DNA from: Nitrospirota bacterium
GTDB taxonomy: Bacteria; Nitrospirota; Thermodesulfovibrionia; Thermodesulfovibrionales; Magnetobacteriaceae
Reading direction: 5' to 3'
Length of the DNA stretch: 44,883 bases
Assembly (NCBI GenBank): GCA_015233725.1
Contig: JADFXD010000013.1
Span: 1-44,883, forward strand
Positions 41,221 through 44,883 of the stretch are shown here, piece after piece; position 1 is the first letter of the stretch, and each line of letters opens with the position of its first letter. The notes below the pieces were generated by a model. It did not search any database. It had not been told where the DNA came from and worked only from the letters and a program-made list of their open reading frames with translations. The translations under genes were made by a program, and so were the position numbers.

Positions 41221-41855
41221 TTTACACCTCCATAGTGTGACGCCATTTTCTCCTTCAATGCCAACTTGGCCCTCATAAGCAGCGACTGCAACGCCTTGAG
41301 CGAGACTCCGATTATTGCAGCCGCATCCTTGTTACTTACCCCCTCGTAAAAACACAGGTTTAGCGCCATACGCTGCCTCAGCGGCAGTTCCGATATGGCG
41401 CGCTCCAGGTAAGCCTGCCTCTCTCTATTGTCGATAGCGGCGTCCTGAGCGATGCCCGTACCTGGTATATCCATGTCATCTGTGAGCGCACTGGTCTTTG
41501 GTCGCCTGTTATAGTCGATGCAGAGATTGATGACGACACGGTAAAACCATGTCGTGAACCTCGTCTTGCGGTTTGCCTTAAAGAGGTGGGGTCTCTGCCA
41601 CAGTCTCAAGAAGGCCTCCTGGACGATATCCTGGGCATCCTCGCGGCTTGCGCTAAAGCGATAGGCAATGCGGTAAAACCTCTGGCTATGCCGCCTGACA
41701 AGCTCCGCAAAGGCACCCTCTTCACCATCAACGATGCGGGCAAGAATGGCCTCATCTTCCGCCGCGCGAGCGTCCTGCACATCTTCAGACCCTTCTGCGT
41801 CTTGTTTGGAAAATCCCTGTCTATCATCGACCTCTGTTTCTAATCCTTGAGTCAT
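41217..41855 (-). CDS. ECF RNA polymerase sigma factor
   Basis: 212 residues. Region 2 spans about 45-115 (SREDAQDIVQEAFLRLWQRP, RFTTWFYRVVINLCIDYNRR) and region 4 about 155-207 (LPLRQRMALNLCFYEGVSNKDAAAIIGVSLKALQSLLMRAKLALKEKM). An acidic, Gln-rich N-terminal 35 residues precede region 2. It is the first gene of an operon with an anti-sigma factor and a metal-sensor-like protein, overlapping by 4 bases. The upstream sequence matches the one before 42505, so it is probably autoregulated. Start is ATG at 41855 with AAGGGG close before it. Confidence 0.95.
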   Translation of the reverse strand: MTQGLETEVDDRQGFSKQDAEGSEDVQDARAAEDEAILARIVDGEEGAFAELVRRHSQRFYRIAYRFSASREDAQDIVQEAFLRLWQRPHLFKANRKTRFTTWFYRVVINLCIDYNRRPKTSALTDDMDIPGTGIAQDAAIDNRERQAYLERAISELPLRQRMALNLCFYEGVSNKDAAAIIGVSLKALQSLLMRAKLALKEKMASHYGGVK

Positions 41856-41873
41856 CTACCCCTTATTATTATA

Positions 41874-41899
41874 ATACGCACGGTGGGGGAAAAGTCTTC
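41874..41899 (-). promoter_or_regulatory. Candidate ECF promoter before the sigma gene
   Basis: On the minus strand GAAGACT then a C-run and CGTAT, with 14 bases between them; the same pair with 15 bases stands before 43194. The two regions share GAAGACTTTTCCCCC and ACCG also, which suggests one sigma factor recognises both. Leader about 15 bases. Confidence 0.5.
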
Positions 41900-41921
41900 G
41901 CAAAAAAAAGAAAAAAAAGAA

Positions 41922-41986
41922 AAAGGGGCGGAGCCGCCCCCCCCCTTTTGAACCCCCCTGCAAGGGGTTGCGGCCCCCTTGACCCC
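41922..41986 (-). repeat. Interspersed palindromic repeat, copy 17 (variant arms)
   Basis: Reverse-oriented copy with arms CAAGGGG/CCCCTTG around GCCGCAA, then the GGGGCGGAGCCGCCCC hairpin and a T/C tract. It lies between the His-rich gene (42018) and the sigma gene, in sense, and is placed just upstream of the sigma promoter. Confidence 0.85.
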
Positions 41987-42017
41987 ATTATGTCTTGTTC
42001 ATAGTGCAGGCCTATAT

Positions 42018-42485
42018 CTAATCAATCGTGTTAGGCGGTGGGGTTGTTGAGCCTGAATTATTAGGTGTGGAGCTTGCGGCTGAAAGGTTTCCAGCGCCGT
42101 GGCGGTGATGATGGTGCCCCTTATGAGAAGAAAGGTCTTTCTGCAGGGCAGTCTCCGCGCTCGCAATCTGGTTCTGATCACCCGACTGTAGGGCGCTCTG
42201 AAGGGATTGGATGTCACTGTTGAGAGTCGCAGCGGGTGATGACGCACTGGAGACGCCGCCGGAGCCAACTCCACCGCTGGCCTGATTGTGCAAGGCGGCA
42301 GCGTCATTTTGGAAGGCAGTTATGGCCTTTTGAAGCGCATCTTGCGATATCTGGACATCAGTCCCTGATTGTCGTGCCTTTTGATCGGCAGTAAGGGTCT
42401 GTTCAAGGGTCTTAAAATCGCCCTTCAACGTCTGCCAAAGTGGATTGGGGCCTGAGCCTGAACCTGAAACTGGTTGTATAGACAT
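42018..42485 (-). CDS. Small His-rich protein of unknown function
   Basis: 155 residues; I do not recognise a named family. It starts MSIQPVSGSGSGPNPLWQTLKGDFKTLEQTL, continues with Ala/Gln/Ser-rich helices (ALQKAITAFQNDAAALHNQ, DIQSLQSALQSGDQNQIASAETALQKDL) and a His cluster KGHHHHRHGAGN (about 121-132), then a Ser/Pro/Asn-rich tail. The His cluster suggests metal binding. No signal peptide is seen. AAAGGAGG is 10 bases upstream of the ATG. It follows the 42505 gene after 19 bases, in the unit with the ECF-type promoter. Confidence 0.75.
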   Translation of the reverse strand: MSIQPVSGSGSGPNPLWQTLKGDFKTLEQTLTADQKARQSGTDVQISQDALQKAITAFQNDAAALHNQASGGVGSGGVSSASSPAATLNSDIQSLQSALQSGDQNQIASAETALQKDLSSHKGHHHHRHGAGNLSAASSTPNNSGSTTPPPNTID

Positions 42486-42504
42486 TATGTTTTTTCCTCC
42501 TTTA

Positions 42505-43194
42505 CTATATTGCGCCGCTATATACGGTTTTACCGCTTAGGTCTATCACCGTAAGGGTCTTTGATACTACCGAGTTAGCTTTTGTGGCCGTGATGACGTA
42601 GATCAGGTTGCCTTTGACCGTAGGGGCGGAGACCACTCTTCCCGTCAGGGATACGTTTACAACGGCCGGGTTTGCCGTCAATGGCAGCGGGATAACGCTT
42701 ATTGTTGATGTAACGCTTGTCGTCGTCGACGTACTGCTACCCTTGCCATTACCACCCACTGCCACAAGAGCGCTTGCATCGCCTGAGAGCATCAGGGAAT
42801 AGATGTGAGCATTTGAGGCATAGGTTACGGTTGTGCCACTGCTAGGGGTTATCGCCTCAACTACCGTGTTCTTCTGCGAATCCATCTTCGTTACGTACAC
42901 TGTGCCGTTAGCATCGACAACTGGCTTGTTTGCAAACATGCCTGCATGGCGCCCTTTAAAGAAACCACCGGCTGGCACACAAAAGGTTTGTGAGTTGAAG
43001 CTCTTGCATGTGCCCGTAACAGATTGTCCACCCATACCCGTAAACGTACAACTGTCACCGGCGCTTTTGCCACTACAGGCATCAGAAGCCGCTGCCTTCA
43101 TAACGCCTCCACCATATTGCCCGCACATCCCCGATGCCGCGGTAACGACGATACATGCAACCGTCAGCATCACTAAAAAAATCTTGTGTCTCAT
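42505..43194 (-). CDS. Exported protein, ECF-promoter-driven
   Basis: 229 residues from the ATG at 43194 (GGAGG 8 bases upstream; the 43230 start would leave almost no leader). Signal peptide MRHKIFLVMLTVACIVVTAASG, then a Cys-rich stretch (CGQYGG...ACSGKSAGDSCTFTG...CKSFNSQTFC) and beta-propeller-like segments (KPVVDANGTVYVTKM, SAPTVKGNLIYVITATK). Presumed periplasmic or outer-membrane-associated. The upstream region shares the candidate promoter motif with the sigma operon. Family not recognised. Confidence 0.75.
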   Translation of the reverse strand: MRHKIFLVMLTVACIVVTAASGMCGQYGGGVMKAAASDACSGKSAGDSCTFTGMGGQSVTGTCKSFNSQTFCVPAGGFFKGRHAGMFANKPVVDANGTVYVTKMDSQKNTVVEAITPSSGTTVTYASNAHIYSLMLSGDASALVAVGGNGKGSSTSTTTSVTSTISVIPLPLTANPAVVNVSLTGRVVSAPTVKGNLIYVITATKANSVVSKTLTVIDLSGKTVYSGAI

Positions 43195-43247
43195 GACTTG
43201 ATCCTCCAATGTGTTTAATCCTGGAGCCATCTGCTCCTTACTATATG

Positions 43248-43274
43248 ATACGAGCGGTGGGGGGAAAAGTCTTC
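43248..43274 (-). promoter_or_regulatory. Candidate ECF promoter before 43194
   Basis: GAAGACT and CGTAT on the minus strand, 15 bases apart, in a region that matches the one before the sigma gene over GAAGACTTTTCCCCC and ACCG. Leader to the ATG about 45-50 bases. Confidence 0.5.
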
Positions 43275-43311
43275 ACAGGTTTTTGTTGTCTCTCAAAAAA
43301 AGCAAGGGGAA

Positions 43312-43400
43312 GAAAGAAAGGGGCGGCGCTGCCCCCCTTTAGAACCCCCTGCAAGGGGAGGGGTGAGGCACCCCGGCCACGAAGAAGTCCCCTTGACCCC
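43312..43400 (-). repeat. Interspersed palindromic repeat, copy 18 (intermediate form)
   Basis: Reverse-oriented copy with a partial loop insert (CTTCTTCGTGGCCGGGGTGC on the minus strand), CAAGGGGA/TCCCCTTG outer arms and a GGGGGCAGCGCCGCCCC-like terminal hairpin. It lies between pilin copy B and the 42505 gene and ends about 38 bases before the ECF promoter. Confidence 0.85.
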
Positions 43401-43444
43401 ATAATAGGTGGACGCTAATATGCGATTGTTCTGATATATACCCT

Positions 43445-44005
43445 TTACCTTGTTGTGACGATCTGACTGAAGATTGGGGATGTTGTATCGGTTGCGTATG
43501 CGGTGATGTTGACTGCACGGCTGCCGTTAGGGGTTACGAATATCTCACCCTCTGTGGTATGGTTTGTCGTAAATAGGGGTGCACCGGTAAACGGGCTCTT
43601 ATCTCCCTTGTAGGTGTGGTGAAGAACAACGGCTCCAACTATGCCAATGATACCATTTGGGAACGCCTGGTAGTTACCTATTTTGGCCTGATTATAGATC
43701 GCCTGACAGGTCTTGCCTGTTGCGGTTGCGTTAGATGCCTCTGCACAACCCTGGCTTCCTGTCGTGTCGGTTATTAGTATGATTGGGTCTCCTGCCACAT
43801 AGGCATCCAGATAGCCTTGAAGGTCTGGTACCGCTCCCTTTGCCCCTGCCTCAACCGCCCTGACCTTTGCCTTCTCCCTCTGCCCTAGGAACGCTGGCAC
43901 TGCTATAGCAGTCAATATGCCTATGATCGCTATAACGATCAATAGCTCGATCAAGGTAAAACCTCTCTCATCCCTCTTGCTCATCTCTGACATTACCTTA
44001 AACAT
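43445..44005 (-). CDS. pilA: Major type IV pilin (PilA-like), copy B
   Basis: 186 residues with the same leader and N-terminal helix as copy A (MFKVMSEMSKRDERG|FTLIE). It differs in the middle: IILITDTTGSQGCAEASNATATG, AKIGNYQAFPNGIIGIVGAVVLHHTYKGDKSPFTGAPLF. The C-terminus matches copies A and C again. A sigma-54-type promoter stands about 95 bases upstream. No terminator hairpin of the AAAGCAGA type follows; repeat copy 18 lies there instead. Variation limited to the exposed part of the pilin fits surface diversification. Confidence 0.95.
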   Translation of the reverse strand: MFKVMSEMSKRDERGFTLIELLIVIAIIGILTAIAVPAFLGQREKAKVRAVEAGAKGAVPDLQGYLDAYVAGDPIILITDTTGSQGCAEASNATATGKTCQAIYNQAKIGNYQAFPNGIIGIVGAVVLHHTYKGDKSPFTGAPLFTTNHTTEGEIFVTPNGSRAVNITAYATDTTSPIFSQIVTTR

Positions 44006-44099
44006 GTCAATCCTCCATTACGCGGGGCTTCTTTTTAAAGACGGTTAAAAACCTCCTTTACCATATAATGTCATTTGCAGGACATTATACTTATTCTAT

Positions 44100-44115
44100 T
44101 GCAACAACCATGCCA
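44100..44115 (-). promoter_or_regulatory. Sigma-54 (-24/-12) promoter of pilin copy B
   Basis: On the minus strand TGGCAT-N5-TTGCA, a better match than copy A. GG to GC spacing is 12. The rest of the 327-base gap (44116-44261) contains no ORF; it should hold the activator sites. Confidence 0.75.
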
Positions 44116-44261
44116 GACAAACCGTCTTTGAAATAGTCTGCATACATCAAGCTGTTTATGCTGGGACTGACACTTTACGCCATGTGTACCACAATAGTGG
44201 CAATAGACAGGTTGAGTCGCATATCCATACTCAAGACCATTATGTTGCGATGAGGTTTCTC

Positions 44262-44300
44262 AAAAATAAAAGCAGAGGAGGGCGAGCCCCCTTCTGCTTT
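44262..44300 (-). terminator. Rho-independent terminator after pilin copy C
   Basis: Arms AAAGCAGA and TCTGCTTT with a G/C-rich inner stem, followed on the minus strand by a T-rich tract. It starts about 33 bases after the stop at 44333. The stem matches that after copy A. Confidence 0.8.
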
Positions 44301-44332
44301 CTTTGGAATCTAAGGCATCCTTGTGGTATACA

Positions 44333-44883
44333 CTACCTGGTTGTGACAATCTGACTGAAGATCGGGGATGTAGTATCGGTTGCGTATGCAGTGACATTAA
44401 CCGCACGGCTACCGTTAGGAGTTACAAATATCTCACCCTCTGTGTTATGGTTTGTAGTAAATAGCGCCAAGCCGGTAAATGAGCTCTTGTCTCCCTTGAA
44501 AGTGTGGTGATTAACAAAGTCGTTAAGCACTCCGACAATACCACCTGGGAACGCTGTGTAGGTGCTTGTGCTGGCCTGATTATAGATAGCCTGACAGGTC
44601 TTACCGGTTGCTGTGCCGTTAGATGCCTGTATACAACCCTGCCCGCCTGCCGTATCGGTTACTATTATGTATGGGTCTCCTGCCACATAGGAATCCATAT
44701 ATCCCTGTAGGTCTGACATAGCTCCCTTTGCCCCTGCCTCAACCGACCTGACCTTTGCCTTCTCCCTCTGTCCTAAAAACGCTGGCACTGCTATAGCGGT
44801 CAATATGCCTATAATCGCTATAACTATCAATAACTCGATCAAGGTAAAACCTCTCTCGTCCCTCTTGCTCATCTCTGACATTA
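44333..44883 (-). CDS. pilA: Major type IV pilin (PilA-like), copy C, cut at the right edge
   Basis: 182 codons visible from MSEMSKRDERG; the first four residues (MFKV in copies A and B) and the promoter lie beyond the edge. It is nearly identical to copy A (about six substitutions, for example Ala-to-Gly and Ala-to-Asn in the outer part), with copy B the more divergent member. This makes at least three tandem pilin genes, with copy A separated from B by the ECF block. Confidence 0.95.
   Translation of the reverse strand, partial: MSEMSKRDERGFTLIELLIVIAIIGILTAIAVPAFLGQREKAKVRSVEAGAKGAMSDLQGYMDSYVAGDPYIIVTDTAGGQGCIQASNGTATGKTCQAIYNQASTSTYTAFPGGIVGVLNDFVNHHTFKGDKSSFTGLALFTTNHNTEGEIFVTPNGSRAVNVTAYATDTTSPIFSQIVTTR

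Noticed and set aside
524..43400. CRISPR array or tandem repeats
   Set aside because: The repeats are dispersed kilobases apart with no unique spacers of fixed length and no cas genes.
524..43400. Insertion sequence
   Set aside because: No transposase gene or long terminal inverted repeats appear at any copy; a non-autonomous element cannot be excluded but is not shown.
1..44883. Magnetosome (mam/mad) genes
   Set aside because: Although the general style suggests a magnetotactic-type Nitrospirota lineage, no mam, mad or mms protein motif is found in the window.

Overview
This window suggests a Gram-negative, flagellate-type or gliding environmental bacterium. It has FadL, TorF-like and TonB-dependent outer-membrane proteins, type IV pilins, a GGDEF protein and ECF/sigma-54 regulation. 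Nitrospirota (magnetotactic-type) or a deltaproteobacterial-grade lineage is my best guess, but this is inference from gene style and the unusual G/C-rich interspersed repeats. No 16S or marker gene is present to settle it. From about 5.5 kb to the right end every recognisable gene lies on the minus strand.

Layout. 0-5.5 kb: a truncated SGNH hydrolase (-), HU (+), a beta-propeller lipoprotein (+), a response-regulator/diguanylate-cyclase pair (-) and prmC (+). 5.5-14.2 kb: a FadL-type porin and an LtrA-family membrane protein, then a signalling block with an RsbW-like kinase, a cNMP-domain SLC13 transporter, a periplasmic substrate-binding (SBP) protein and an SBP fused to a SpoIIE phosphatase. 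14.5-30.2 kb: a metabolic block with VOC, GMC oxidoreductase, aldo/keto reductase, two beta-barrel paralogues, two NTF2-like proteins, a TPP decarboxylase, a DJ-1/PfpI protein, STAS-GlgX-STAS, an AGE-family epimerase, a second DJ-1/PfpI protein, a muconolactone-isomerase-like protein, an ABM-domain membrane protein and one unrecognised protein. 30.4-35.6 kb: a TorF-like porin and a TonB receptor with two periplasmic binding proteins. 35.7-40.2 kb: a HicB-antitoxin fragment, a pilin, a TMTC-like TPR membrane protein, a major pilin with a sigma-54 promoter, and a methyltransferase. 40.3-43.2 kb: an ECF sigma / anti-sigma / periplasmic metal-sensor operon and two genes sharing its promoter motif, one of them His-rich. 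43.4-44.9 kb: two more copies of the major pilin, the last cut by the window edge.

The strongest undescribed signal is a modular, palindromic interspersed repeat with at least 18 copies in 45 kb, almost one per transcription-unit boundary. It begins GGGGTCAAGGG, contains a hairpin whose arms covary between copies, sometimes carries a roughly 50-base insert in that hairpin's loop, and ends in a GC-rich hairpin plus pyrimidine tract. Most copies lie in the sense that would make them terminators for the preceding gene. One copy appears to encode the last 18 residues of a metal-sensor gene, and another runs through the 5' end of a binding-protein gene.

How the genes may work together: the SpoIIE phosphatase, the RsbW-like kinase and the two STAS proteins make up all the parts of a partner-switching pathway, with solute sensing at the input and possibly glycogen metabolism (GlgX) at the output. 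The ECF module looks like a CnrYXH-type metal or envelope response. The pilin genes look like a duplicated, sigma-54-driven type IV pilus set with a possible glycosylation enzyme beside it.
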